Source of the DNA: Roseiarcus sp036488815 | Lineage (GTDB): Bacteria; Pseudomonadota; Alphaproteobacteria; Rhizobiales; Beijerinckiaceae | DNA length: 64,000 nucleotides | Direction: 5' to 3' | NCBI GenBank assembly: GCA_036488815.1 | Contig: DASXGX010000006.1 | Span: forward strand, 41,663-105,662 | Shown: positions 41,828 through 50,863 of the stretch, in pieces | How the letters are laid out: each line of letters begins with the position of its first letter | Numbering within the stretch: position 1 is the first letter of the stretch | Notes under the pieces: model-generated | What the model was told of the DNA's origin: nothing | The model's input: the letters and a program-made list of their open reading frames with translations, nothing else | The model's database searches: none | Made by a program: the position numbers and the translations under genes

Positions 41828-43357
41828 GTGACGACGATCGAATCCGGGGCCCAGCTGGCGATCCGGGTGCATGGCGTGACCAAGAGCTTTTTGGGCACGC
41901 GCGCGCTCGACGACATCGACTTTGAAGTCGCGCGCGGCGAAGTGCACGGCCTCGTCGGCAAGAACGGCGCGGGCAAGTCCACCTTCATGAAAATACTGTC
42001 GGGGGCCCAGCCGCCCGACAGCGGCGAAATCGTCGTCGGGGGAAAGGCGTTCAAGGCGCTCGATCCGGCCGAAGGCCGCGCCGCCGGCATCGCCATTGTC
42101 TATCAGAATCCTGAGCTGCATCTCGATCTTTCGGTCGCCGCAAACATCTTTCTTGGCGCCGAGCCGCGGAAGGCGTTCGGCGTGCTCGACGATGGCGCGA
42201 TGCAGAAGCGGGCGCGCGAACTCTTGGCTCGGCTCGGCCTTAACCTGCCGGTCAATAAGCGGCTCGGCGACCTCGACATCGCAGATCGGCAGCAGGTGGC
42301 GATCGCCAAGGCGGTGCGCGAAGAGGCTCATGTGCTGCTGCTCGACGAGCCGACCGCCGCGCTCAACAAGGCGCAGGCCGATTTCCTGTTTCGGCTGATC
42401 CGCGACCTCGCCAAACAGGGCATGGCGATCGTCTATGTGTCTCATCACCTCGACGAGGTACTCGATATCTCTGACCGGATCACGATCCTACGCAACGGAC
42501 GCAAGGTCGCGGTGGTCGACGGCAAGACGTCCGACAAGGACAGCCTGATTTCGATGATCGTGGGACGGACGCTCGACGCCGTTGAACTGCACAGGACCGA
42601 GCGCAGTACGGGCGAAGCCTTTTTCATCCTCGATAATGTCAGCCAGGAAGGGCGTCTTGCTGAGGTAAGCCTTACCGTGCGCGCGGGCGAAATCGTCGGG
42701 CTCACCGGCCTCATCGGCGGCGGCGCCAATGCCCTCGCGGCGGTGATGGGCGGGCTCGACGACCGGCAGCTCAGCGGCCAGATGCAGCTGGCGGGCGCAG
42801 CCTATGCTCCGGCGTCGGTTCGGGACGCGGTTGCGCGCGGCGTGCTCTTCATTCCCGAGGACATGCGCGGCAGGGGGCTCGTGATGAGCCTTTCCATCGC
42901 CAAGAACATTTCGTTGGCGGCGCTGCGGTCCATTGCGAAGCTTGGCTGGCTCAGCCTGCGCAAGGAGCATGAAGTCGCAACCGAAATGTCGGAGCGGCTC
43001 GACCTCAATCCGCGCGCGCCGAGCCGCGAGGTGCGCTTCCTCTCCGGAGGCAACCAGCGCAAGGCGCTGCTCGGCCGCGCCATTTTCGCCAATGGCAAGC
43101 TGTTCGTGCTGGAGGAGCCGACGCAGGGGGTCGACGTCGAATCGCAACGTCAGATCCACGACCATCTGCGCCGACTTGCTGGCGGGGGCGCCAGCGTCGT
43201 CTTCGTCTCCACCGACCTCGAAGAGCTGATCGCCTTGGCCGACCGCATCATCGTAATGCGCGAGGGGCGGATCGACCGCGAGTTGAGCCCGGCCGGCCTC
43301 GATCCCGAAAGGCTGCTCGCCGCCATCCAGACTCCCAGCACCGCGAGCGTGAACTGA
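41828..43357 (+). CDS. Sugar ABC transporter ATPase (RbsA/XylG type)
   Basis: A tandem ATPase with two nucleotide-binding domains, 509 residues from the GTG at 41828; AGGAG lies nine bases upstream, and a TTG at 41819 is an alternative. The first domain has Walker A GKNGAGKST and a degenerate signature LDIADRQQVAIAKA. The second has the degenerate Walker A region GLIGGGANAL and a true signature LSGGNQRKALLGRA. This asymmetry is normal for CUT2 sugar importers. The stop overlaps the permease start. Confidence 0.92.
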   Translation: MTTIESGAQLAIRVHGVTKSFLGTRALDDIDFEVARGEVHGLVGKNGAGKSTFMKILSGAQPPDSGEIVVGGKAFKALDPAEGRAAGIAIVYQNPELHLDLSVAANIFLGAEPRKAFGVLDDGAMQKRARELLARLGLNLPVNKRLGDLDIADRQQVAIAKAVREEAHVLLLDEPTAALNKAQADFLFRLIRDLAKQGMAIVYVSHHLDEVLDISDRITILRNGRKVAVVDGKTSDKDSLISMIVGRTLDAVELHRTERSTGEAFFILDNVSQEGRLAEVSLTVRAGEIVGLTGLIGGGANALAAVMGGLDDRQLSGQMQLAGAAYAPASVRDAVARGVLFIPEDMRGRGLVMSLSIAKNISLAALRSIAKLGWLSLRKEHEVATEMSERLDLNPRAPSREVRFLSGGNQRKALLGRAIFANGKLFVLEEPTQGVDVESQRQIHDHLRRLAGGGASVVFVSTDLEELIALADRIIVMREGRIDRELSPAGLDPERLLAAIQTPSTASVN

Positions 43358-44328
43358 TGACATCTCCTGCCGCGACCGCAGCGCAGCCCACGCTTCGTCG
43401 GCCCAATTTCGTGATGGCGCTCGGCGTCGGCCGCTTCACCCTGCTGATCGTGCTGCTGCTGATCGTGGCAGTGACGGCGATTGGCAATCCGCGCTTTCTG
43501 ACGGCCCACAACCTGCTCAACATCCTGTTCCAGGTGTCGACGCTCGGGATCGTCGCCGCGGGCCAGACCATTCTGCTCATCGCGGGCGGGCTCGATCTCT
43601 CGGTCGGGGCTGCGCTTTCGGTCGCGGGCCTCGCCACGGCTTTGGTGGTCGTCGCGACCGGCTCCGTCGTCTTGAGCGCGCTGACCGGCGCCGGCGTCGG
43701 GCTCGTCATCGGGGCGCTCACCGGCATGCTGGTCGCCACCAATCGCGCCACGCCCTTCATCATTACGCTCGGCACGATGACGTTCCTGCAGGGCGTGGCG
43801 ATCCTGATGTCGGGCGGCAGCCCCATCAACGGGACCGACGCGCTGTTCAATCTTTTCGGCATGGGCGATTTTCTGCACGTGCCGTGGCCGGTCTACGTCA
43901 TGCTGCTGGCGATCGTCGCGGTGTTCCTCGTGCTGCGCTTCACCCCGCTCGGACGCTACGCCTTCGCCATCGGCGGCAATGAGGAAGCGGCGCGGCTCTC
44001 CGGTATTCCGGTCCGGCGCACCAAGATCGCTTTCTATGCGCTCAACGGCCTCTTCGTCGGCGTCGCCGGCGTCATTCTCACCGGCATCCTCGATTCCGGC
44101 CTGCCGAGCATGGGCACAGGCTACGAGCTGCGCGCCATTGCGGCGGTGGTGATCGGCGGCACGCCGCTGATCGGCGGGCGCGGCACGGTCATCGGAACGT
44201 TGGGCGGCGTGCTGCTGCTCGGCCTGGTGAGCAATTCCATGAACCTTCTCGGCGTCGGCGCCAATTTCCAGAGCGCCGTTCTGGGATTGATCATAACCGC
44301 AGCGGTCCTGCTTCAAAAAAAGGCCTGA
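43357..44328 (+). CDS. Sugar ABC transporter permease (RbsC type)
   Basis: A CUT2 inner-membrane permease of 323 residues with eight to ten hydrophobic helices. Family motifs are TLGIVAAGQTILLIAGGLDLSVGAALSVAG, PFIITLGTMTFLQG, FAIGGNEEAARLSGIPV (the cytoplasmic coupling loop) and AVVIGGTPLIGGRGTVIGTLGG. Its ATG overlaps the ATPase stop by one base, and the second binding-protein gene follows after 42 bases. Confidence 0.94.
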   Translation: MTSPAATAAQPTLRRPNFVMALGVGRFTLLIVLLLIVAVTAIGNPRFLTAHNLLNILFQVSTLGIVAAGQTILLIAGGLDLSVGAALSVAGLATALVVVATGSVVLSALTGAGVGLVIGALTGMLVATNRATPFIITLGTMTFLQGVAILMSGGSPINGTDALFNLFGMGDFLHVPWPVYVMLLAIVAVFLVLRFTPLGRYAFAIGGNEEAARLSGIPVRRTKIAFYALNGLFVGVAGVILTGILDSGLPSMGTGYELRAIAAVVIGGTPLIGGRGTVIGTLGGVLLLGLVSNSMNLLGVGANFQSAVLGLIITAAVLLQKKA

Positions 44329-44370
44329 CGTCCAGGCCGCATAACGACTGTCAAAGGGAGGAGACGACAC

Positions 44371-45381
44371 GTGAACATCAAGCAAGGAACACTGGCTGTC
44401 CTGACGCTCGGCGCCGCGATCGCGGCCCCGGGCTTCGCCGAGGCGGCCGGAAAGACCATCGCCTTCATGCGCGGCGGCCCGGACCCGTACTACCAGTACG
44501 GCATGAACGCCGTGCAGAGCGCGGCCGACAAGCTTGGCGTCAAGGTGATAACCTACACCGCCAACAACGACCCGACCCAGGAACTCGCCAATGTCCAGGA
44601 CGCCATCACCAAGGGAGTCGACGGCATCCTGATCTATGCGGTGTCGCTGTCGTCGGAGAAGGCGGCCATCGCCCAGGCCAAACGCGCCGGCGTGCCGATC
44701 TTCTTCCAGTACGGCTACGATCCCTCCATCCTGGCTGATACGGCCGGCATCATGGAGATCAACCTCTTCACGTTCGGCGAGCCGGTTGGCGAAGCGATCG
44801 GCAAGATGGTTCCGGAGGGGGAGTACGCCACCATCACCGGCAAGCTCGGTCGCGGCGACGCCGAGGCCTTCGCGCAGTCGTTCAAGAACGGCATGGCGGC
44901 CTCCGGCTCGAAGGCCGTCGACGTGGCGGATCTTGGGGCCGATTGGGACCGGCAGAAGGCGCTCGACGCCGCCTCGCAGATCATCACGGCGCACCCCAAC
45001 CTGAAGGCGATCTACGCCGCCAACGACGACATGGCCGTGGGCGTTTCGATCGCTATCGACCGCGCTGGCAAGACCGGGCAGATCCTGCTCGGCGGCGACA
45101 ATGGCGCGCCCTACGGCGTCGACCTGATCAAGCAGGGCAAGATGACCATGACCAATGGCAATCCGCCCTCGATCGCTTCGGTCTACTCGTTGCGCCTGCT
45201 GCTCGGCGTCATCGACGGCTCGGTCAAGCCCGGCCAGTTCTACGCCGCGCCGACCCAGCTCACCAGCAAGGACAATGTGGCGGACGTCATCCCGTGGGAC
45301 GCCAAGCCCGCCAACGTCGACCAGTGGCTGAAGGACCCGCTGCCGCAAGGTTCGGCGCCGCCGACCCCGCCGTCGAAGTGA
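44371..45381 (+). CDS. Sugar ABC transporter substrate-binding protein (copy 2)
   Basis: A periplasmic CUT2 binding protein of 336 residues starting at a GTG preceded by GGGAGGAG. The signal peptide ends GFAEAAGKT. Blocks DPYYQYGMNAVQ, GVDGILIYAVSLSSEKAAIAQA and GKLGRGDAEAFA are nearly identical to copy 1 at 37147, showing a duplication. A Pro-rich tail (APPTPPSK) ends the protein. It is in the transporter operon, so it is probably the main receptor. Confidence 0.92.
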   Translation: MNIKQGTLAVLTLGAAIAAPGFAEAAGKTIAFMRGGPDPYYQYGMNAVQSAADKLGVKVITYTANNDPTQELANVQDAITKGVDGILIYAVSLSSEKAAIAQAKRAGVPIFFQYGYDPSILADTAGIMEINLFTFGEPVGEAIGKMVPEGEYATITGKLGRGDAEAFAQSFKNGMAASGSKAVDVADLGADWDRQKALDAASQIITAHPNLKAIYAANDDMAVGVSIAIDRAGKTGQILLGGDNGAPYGVDLIKQGKMTMTNGNPPSIASVYSLRLLLGVIDGSVKPGQFYAAPTQLTSKDNVADVIPWDAKPANVDQWLKDPLPQGSAPPTPPSK

Positions 45382-45457
45382 CTTGCAGGCCTGCGCCGTC
45401 TCAGGCGCAGGCCAATCCCGTGCTTTTCCGACGTCTCTCGAGCGGAGCCTCCTGAAC

Positions 45458-46306
45458 ATGAAGATCGGCTTCAACCTGCTGCTGTGGACCGCCCATGTGG
45501 AGCGGCAGCACTGGCAGGTGCTCGAAGAGCTGAAGCGCTGCGGCTATGACGGCGTTGAAATCCCGGTGTTCGAAGGCGATCCCGACCACTACGCTGAGCT
45601 CGGTCGCGAGCTCGACCGCCTCGGGCTGGAGCGGACGGTGATCGCGCTTTTTCCCGGTACGGAGATGAATCCCATCGGAGCCGATGCAGCGCAGCGGGAA
45701 GCCGGCCTCAAGCATATGACCTGGATTCTCGACTGCACCCGGGCGCTGGGCGCCAAGGTGGTCGGGGGGCCGCTGCATTCGACGCTCGGACATTTTTCGG
45801 GTGAGGCGACGACTTCAGCCGAAAAGGAGCGGGGAGTGGCCTTTCATCGCGCGGCCGGCAATCTGGCGGCGGAGCGCGGCGTGACCATCGTGCTCGAAGC
45901 GCTCAACCGCTTCGAATGCTATTTCCTCAACACCATGCGCGACCTCGACGCCTATCTCGCCGAGGTCAACCACCTCAATGTGCAGGGCATGTACGACACC
46001 TTCCATGCCAATATCGAAGAGAAGGACCCGATCGCGGCGGTGTCCGACATCGCGCCGCATCTAAAACATGTGCATGTGTCGGAGAACGATCGCGGCACGC
46101 CGGGCAAGGGGCATGTCGATTTTGCCGCCACATTCACAGCGCTGAAGCAGGCGGGCTATGACGGCTGGATCACCATTGAGGCCTTCGGCCGCGCATTGCC
46201 TCCGCTCGCGGCGGCGACGCGCGTCTGGCGCGACTTCGCCCCGTCGCCGACGGAGGTCTACAGCGAAGGCTTCAAGCTGATCCGCGACGGCTGGCAGGCC
46301 GCCTGA
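45458..46306 (+). CDS. D-tagatose/D-psicose 3-epimerase-family enzyme
   Basis: A TIM-barrel ketose 3-epimerase relative of 282 residues. The four metal ligands are visible as Glu147 (VLEALNR), Asp180 (MYDTFHAN), His206 (HVHVSEND) and Glu241 (TIEAFG), each exactly five residues before the ligands of Pseudomonas cichorii D-tagatose 3-epimerase (152, 185, 211, 246). The start is MKIGFNLLLW. Hydroxypyruvate isomerase is the closest alternative, but the spacing favours a C3-epimerase. Confidence 0.82.
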   Translation: MKIGFNLLLWTAHVERQHWQVLEELKRCGYDGVEIPVFEGDPDHYAELGRELDRLGLERTVIALFPGTEMNPIGADAAQREAGLKHMTWILDCTRALGAKVVGGPLHSTLGHFSGEATTSAEKERGVAFHRAAGNLAAERGVTIVLEALNRFECYFLNTMRDLDAYLAEVNHLNVQGMYDTFHANIEEKDPIAAVSDIAPHLKHVHVSENDRGTPGKGHVDFAATFTALKQAGYDGWITIEAFGRALPPLAAATRVWRDFAPSPTEVYSEGFKLIRDGWQAA

Positions 46307-46419
46307 TCCAACAAGACATGGCGCTGTCCACTGGGCGGCGCGGAGGCGGGGACTTCACGATGGCGGAATGCCGCAACCATCGTCGCCTCGTCATCATCCA
46401 ATAAGCGAGCTATCCAGAG

Positions 46420-47172
46420 ATGAACCACTTCGATTTCAGCAACCGCGTCGCCATCGTCACGGGCGGTGCGCAGGGCATAGGGCTGGCGGTTTCGGAGCGA
46501 ATGCTGGCAAGCGGCGGCGCCGTTGCGATCTGGGATCGAGAAGAAAAGCTGCTGAGCGCGCTCGGCGACAAATTCTCCAACAACGAGCGTGTGCTGCTGG
46601 TGCGCGCCGATATCGGGGATGTCGCATCGGTCGAGCAGGCGACGGAGAAGACGCACGCGCATTTCACTAAGATCGACATTCTCGTGAACAACGCCGCCAT
46701 CGTCGGGCCGAACGCCAACACTTGGGAGTATCCCATCAAGGCGTTCGAGGAGGTGGTGCATGTCGGCCTTGTCGGCACGTTCTATGTGTGCCGCTCGGTC
46801 GTCCCACTGATGATCGCCCGGAATTACGGACGCATCGTCAATCTGAGCTCGGTGGCGGGCAAGGAAGGCAACCCCGGGGCGCCGGCCTATTCGTCGACCA
46901 AGGCGGCGGTGCTCGCTTTGACGAAGTCGCTCGGCAAGGAACTGGCCGGCTACAACATCTCCGTCAACGCCGTGACGCCGGCGGTGGCCAAGACGACAAT
47001 GGCGCTAAGCCAGGATCCGGACTTCCTGAAGATGATCCTGTCGAAAATTCCGCGCGGTCGCATGCTCGAGTTGAGCGAAGCGGCGTCAACGATCTGCTTC
47101 CTTGCCTCGGAGGAAAACTCGTTCACGACCGGAGCCACCTTCGATCTCTCCGGCGGCCGCGCCACCTACTAA
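46420..47172 (+). CDS. Short-chain dehydrogenase/reductase
   Basis: A classical SDR of 250 residues. The cofactor motif is TGGAQGIG (14-21), NNAA is present, the catalytic residues are Ser143 or Ser144, Tyr157 and Lys161 (YSSTK), and the C-terminal FTTGATFDLSGGRATY replaces the usual DGG. Asp39 (AIWDRE) after the second strand favours NAD over NADP. It is the last gene of the sugar cluster and probably oxidises a polyol or sugar acid. Confidence 0.9.
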   Translation: MNHFDFSNRVAIVTGGAQGIGLAVSERMLASGGAVAIWDREEKLLSALGDKFSNNERVLLVRADIGDVASVEQATEKTHAHFTKIDILVNNAAIVGPNANTWEYPIKAFEEVVHVGLVGTFYVCRSVVPLMIARNYGRIVNLSSVAGKEGNPGAPAYSSTKAAVLALTKSLGKELAGYNISVNAVTPAVAKTTMALSQDPDFLKMILSKIPRGRMLELSEAASTICFLASEENSFTTGATFDLSGGRATY

Positions 47173-47312
47173 AGAGCGCCTTCATCGCCGCCGCCTTCGG
47201 CAGGACAAGGCCGAGGCTGCGCGGACGCAACGGCGGATGCCGATCTGTTGTCTCATTAGGCGATATTGCACTCCGCCAACTCGATCGGACCCCCTGCGCA
47301 TATTCACCGCGG

Positions 47313-47800
47313 TCACACCGCCCACAGTTCGCTTCGGGCGGATTGCGTTGAAAAACCCCGCGGGCTGGCAGGGGCGGTGTATTGCCGATGGCGTTCGGCT
47401 TGAAGGTTGACGAGGCTCGTGGCGCCTCGCCCGGCCGAGGCGGACGTCTGGACGGGGGCTATCTTGGCGAGCTTCCGCAAATTCTGCGTCGTCGCGTCGA
47501 GGCGGAATTCGTCGCGGGCTCCGCAGGGACCTTGTAGCCGTAAGCGGTCGAGCTTGAGGATGCGTCTGAGGTCCGCGAACGGCATCTCGACCTTCTCGTG
47601 CTCTCGACGCGACACGATGTAGGCTTCGGTCTTAGCGATGACCCGGGCTTTGTCGCGAGCGGCTTCATGAATTGAGCGCGGATACCTTCCGCGTTCGGGC
47701 AGCACTTGGCTTTCAACTCGCAGGCGCCACAGTCGCGCTGGCTCTCGATAGAGCGCGGTGTTCTCTTTCGTCACGCCAACGCGCGGCGCGGCGACCTCGA
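47313..47800 (-). pseudogene. Remnant of an IS1182-like transposase (DDE, C-terminal part)
   Basis: The minus strand encodes the C-terminal end of a DDE transposase: SIHEAARDKARVIAKTEAYIVSRREHEKVEMPFADLRRILKLDRLRLQGPCGARDEF. The preceding zinc-like piece (KAKCCPNAEG) is in another frame, so there is a frameshift near 47680. The N-terminal two thirds are missing. GCGTTGAAAAAC at 47345-47356 looks like the typical outer end of such elements. 47173-47312 and 47801-48128 hold nothing that I can identify. Confidence 0.65.
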
Positions 47801-48128
47801 GCGGTTGCGCAGGCCGGGGCCGCTCAGGCGGCGGCGATCCAGAAGCTCTTCGAGACGACGCGCAAAGGCGACCATACAGCCGCTTTCTGCCGCGCAGCCC
47901 CTGCCGCTGGAGTGCTTCGATCGCGTGACGGGGAACGCTATCCCCGCCATGATCCAGCGCCACGGCTTTCGTGGAAAGATCAAAGCGCACGAGACGGCGG
48001 CGCGAAACACACGCGTGCGCTTTCTGGAGCGTGGTGAACTCGACTTCGCAAATGCGCGTGCCGCGGCGCTCGGTGGATCAAGCGCCGACCGCGATTACCG
48101 GATGTCCACACACGATTTACAAACAGGG

Positions 48129-49874
48129 TCACGATCCCGTCAGCCGCAGATAGAGTAGGGGCAGCTTTTCCGGCAGACGCTCGACGCGATCGATCTGCAC
48201 GACATTGCGGCGGCCGAAGATGCGCGTGAGATACGGATCGCCCGAAGGATCGAGGCCGACGCAGAACACGTCGACGCCGGCGTGCGCAAGCGACAGGACC
48301 GCGTGGCGAGCGTCTTCGACGAGATAGCGCCGGTCCGCGACGTCGACGTCGGACGGCTCGCCGTCGCTGATCATGAGGAGAAGGCGCCGATGAGTGTTCC
48401 GCGCCAGGAGCCGATGGCCGGCGTGCCGCAAGGCCGTTCCCATGCGGGTCGAGAAGCGACCGACAAGGCCGTCGATCCGCGCCTTGGCGCGCACGCCGTA
48501 GGGTTCGCTAAATCCTTTGATGGTGGAGTATCGGACGTCGGCGCGGGTGTCGGAGCAGAAGGCGTCGATCGCAAAGGGGTCGCCCAGTTTCGACATGGCG
48601 TGGGCCAGCAACGCGGTCGCCTCGCGCTCGATCTCGAGGACGCTTCGGGCGGCGCCCGGTGGGACGTCGTTAGTCGATTGTGAGGCGTCGAGCAGCACCA
48701 GCACCGACAAGTCTCGGGAGCGGCGCTCGAGACGCCCATAGACCTTGGGATCGGGAAAGCCGCTCAGGCGGCGGTCGACGGCGGCGGCGACGCAAGCGTC
48801 GAGATCAATCCGATCCCCTTCGGCCTGGCGGCGCAGGCGCACCGGCCGGCTTACCTTGGCGGATCGGACGAGGGCGGTGATGCGATGGACGAGGTCCGGG
48901 CGACGATCGAGGCCTTCGTCGATGCGCGCGGCGCTGCCGTCGGGCGCCGCATATTCGACGATTGTCGCCCAATCCGGACGATCACGCCGAATGACGTAGT
49001 CCCACTCGGGATAGCGCGCCACGGGAACGCCAACGTCATTCTCCCGCGTCACTGGCGTCGCGCGGCCAGTCTCGACGTCCTTGGGCTCGTCATCGCGCGC
49101 CTGGCGATCGCCGGCAGCATCCGTGCGCTGCTCGATCCGAGCTGAGTCGACGAAGGTCTCGTTCTCCGGCGTCGGCGTGGCGACGCCAAAATCCCAAAGA
49201 CCCTGGTTGTCGTCGCGATAGGCCGGCTCGACGACATAGGTTTTGGCGTTGAACTGCACTCGCATCTGGCCGAGATCGTTGCCGAGAAGACCGCCGATTG
49301 ACCGGCTGATGGACGAATCGCGCCAATTGTTGGCAGCTTCGGCGAACAGGCGACGGCCCTTCGCCACCCAGGGGTTGCCGTCGACATAGTCGGGATCGAT
49401 TAATGCCCGCGCCAGCCGCGCCATGAGTGACGGCGCAGTGACGGCGCCCGTCGCGGCAGCCGCATGAAATGGCAGCCACAGGCGGCGCAGGCCCGGAAAG
49501 CGCCGCATCGCCAATTCCTCGACCCGCGCGTCCTCGATGAGAGAGACCAGCGCCACTTGAACCGGCTTGAGACTGCCGACGGGAAAGCGCACACCGCCGA
49601 ACTCGAGATGCGCGCCGACATGGGCGACTGCGGCGAGAAACAGCTGTCGCGACGCCGCGGGCGCACAGCCCCGATACGTGTCGGGGAGGCGCACGACGCC
49701 GCCGTCGAAGGAGGAGCGCCAACGCTGATCCGATCCATCCGCTAGCGCCCGCAGCGGCGGGTTGCGGCGCCACAGCGCGACCATGTAGGCCTTCAGGCGG
49801 CGCTCGAGATCAGCGAACCGCGCGTCGTCCGGGCTTGAACCCGTGGCCGCACCGGTTGTCGGGAGGCTGCTCAC
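48129..49874 (-). CDS. NorD/CbbO-family VWA protein
   Basis: A 581-residue protein with a C-terminal von Willebrand A domain: SVLVLLDASQS gives the MIDAS motif DASQS (396-400), followed by LLLMISDGEPSDVDV. The N-terminal half (LKAYMVALWRRNPPLRAL, then SLIEDARVEELAMRRFPGLRRLW) is typical of NorD and CbbO. CbbO works with CbbQ to reactivate RuBisCO; NorD with NorQ inserts a metal into nitric oxide reductase. Neither enzyme is encoded here. It is the last gene of the amide operon, four bases after the ATPase, so its client may be the amidase or transporter product; this is inference. Confidence 0.88.
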   Translation of the reverse strand: MSSLPTTGAATGSSPDDARFADLERRLKAYMVALWRRNPPLRALADGSDQRWRSSFDGGVVRLPDTYRGCAPAASRQLFLAAVAHVGAHLEFGGVRFPVGSLKPVQVALVSLIEDARVEELAMRRFPGLRRLWLPFHAAAATGAVTAPSLMARLARALIDPDYVDGNPWVAKGRRLFAEAANNWRDSSISRSIGGLLGNDLGQMRVQFNAKTYVVEPAYRDDNQGLWDFGVATPTPENETFVDSARIEQRTDAAGDRQARDDEPKDVETGRATPVTRENDVGVPVARYPEWDYVIRRDRPDWATIVEYAAPDGSAARIDEGLDRRPDLVHRITALVRSAKVSRPVRLRRQAEGDRIDLDACVAAAVDRRLSGFPDPKVYGRLERRSRDLSVLVLLDASQSTNDVPPGAARSVLEIEREATALLAHAMSKLGDPFAIDAFCSDTRADVRYSTIKGFSEPYGVRAKARIDGLVGRFSTRMGTALRHAGHRLLARNTHRRLLLMISDGEPSDVDVADRRYLVEDARHAVLSLAHAGVDVFCVGLDPSGDPYLTRIFGRRNVVQIDRVERLPEKLPLLYLRLTGS

Positions 49875-49878
49875 CCGC

Positions 49879-50676
49879 TCACACGCAGGCGCTAATCGCC
49901 GCCGTCAGGGCGCTGCGCATGTCGTCATCGTCGGTGATCGGCTGGACCAGGGCGACCCGGCATGCGGCCTCGAGGGCGATGCCCCGCGCGACGAGGCGGC
50001 CGGTCTGAATTAGCATGCGCGTCGAGGCGCCTTCGTCGAGTCCGTGGCCCTTCAAATTGCGCGACCGGATTCCAATGGCGACAAGCGTTTCGGCGGTCGC
50101 GTGGTCGATGCGCGCTTCGTGCGCGACGATCTCCGCTTCGGCCGGCGGCGCGGGATAAGAGAAATCAATCGCGCCAAAGCGCTGCTTCGTCGATTCCTTC
50201 AGCTCCTTGAGAACGCTTTGGTAGCCCGGATTGTAGGAGATCACGAGGTGGAAGTCGGGGTGCGCCGCGACCAACTCTCCCTTCTTCTCCAGGGGCAGGA
50301 TGCGGCGATCGTCGGTCAGTGGATGGATCACCACGGTCGTGTCCTGCCGCGCTTCGACAATCTCGTCGAGATAGCAGATTGCGCCATGGCGCACTGCGAG
50401 CGTTAGCGGCCCATCATGCCACTGCGTTCCCTGTGCATCGAGAAGATAGCGCCCGACGAGATCCGCCGCGGTCATGTCCTCGTGGCATGCGACGGTAACC
50501 AGCGGCTTCCCTAAGCGCCAGGCCATGTGCTCGACGAAGCGTGTCTTGCCGCAGCCGGTCGGCCCCTTGAGCATCATGGGCATGCGATCGGCGTAGGCGG
50601 CCTCGAACAGCGCGACTTCGTCGTCGACTGGACGAAAATAGGGTTCGTCGCGGATCAGGTAATCGGCAAGATGCAT
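49879..50676 (-). CDS. CbbQ/NorQ-family AAA+ ATPase
   Basis: A MoxR-class AAA+ ATPase of 265 residues, the normal CbbQ/NorQ length, starting MHLADYLIRDEPYFRPVDDEV. Walker A is GPTGCGKT (38-45), Walker B is ICYLDEIVEAR (100-110) and the pre-sensor region is VISYNPGYQSVLKELKESTKQRF. The C-terminal block SRNLKGHGLDEGASTRMLIQTGRLVARG is diagnostic for CbbQ/NorQ. It pairs with the VWA gene directly downstream. The upstream neighbour is amiE, 187 bases away, so an internal promoter is possible. Confidence 0.92.
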   Translation of the reverse strand: MHLADYLIRDEPYFRPVDDEVALFEAAYADRMPMMLKGPTGCGKTRFVEHMAWRLGKPLVTVACHEDMTAADLVGRYLLDAQGTQWHDGPLTLAVRHGAICYLDEIVEARQDTTVVIHPLTDDRRILPLEKKGELVAAHPDFHLVISYNPGYQSVLKELKESTKQRFGAIDFSYPAPPAEAEIVAHEARIDHATAETLVAIGIRSRNLKGHGLDEGASTRMLIQTGRLVARGIALEAACRVALVQPITDDDDMRSALTAAISACV

Positions 50677-50716
50677 GCAAAGCTCACGTAAGGTCCGAGC
50701 ATTCTTTCCACTCAAT

Positions 50717-50743
50717 GGCCGGCGAGGGCGCCCCTCGCCGGCC
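50717..50743 (-). terminator. Hairpin between amiE and the AAA+ ATPase gene
   Basis: GGCCGGCGAGG and CCTCGCCGGCC form a perfect 11-base-pair stem with a 5-base loop inside the 187-base gap after amiE. No T-run follows on the minus strand. It may be a weak terminator or an mRNA stability element that lowers expression of the two distal genes. A second CCCGG/CCGGG pair lies near 50796-50822. Confidence 0.4.
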
Positions 50744-50863
50744 TTGCGGCGCAAGCGATCCTCTCCCCAACGGCGAGGCGAGGACCGCGGAGGCCTGTCG
50801 AAGCCCGGTCGCTCTCCGCCGGGCGAAGGCACGCGGACAGCGCGCCGTTCGCAACAGGACGCG

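Noticed and set aside
43150..45474. A 774-residue minus-strand frame opposite the transporter genes
   Set aside because: Charged low-complexity translation typical of antisense coding; the plus strand encodes the ABC ATPase, permease and binding protein.
48129..50676. RuBisCO or nitric oxide reductase operon fragment
   Set aside because: No cbbL, cbbS, norB or norC sequences occur in the window; the pair is joined to amiE instead.
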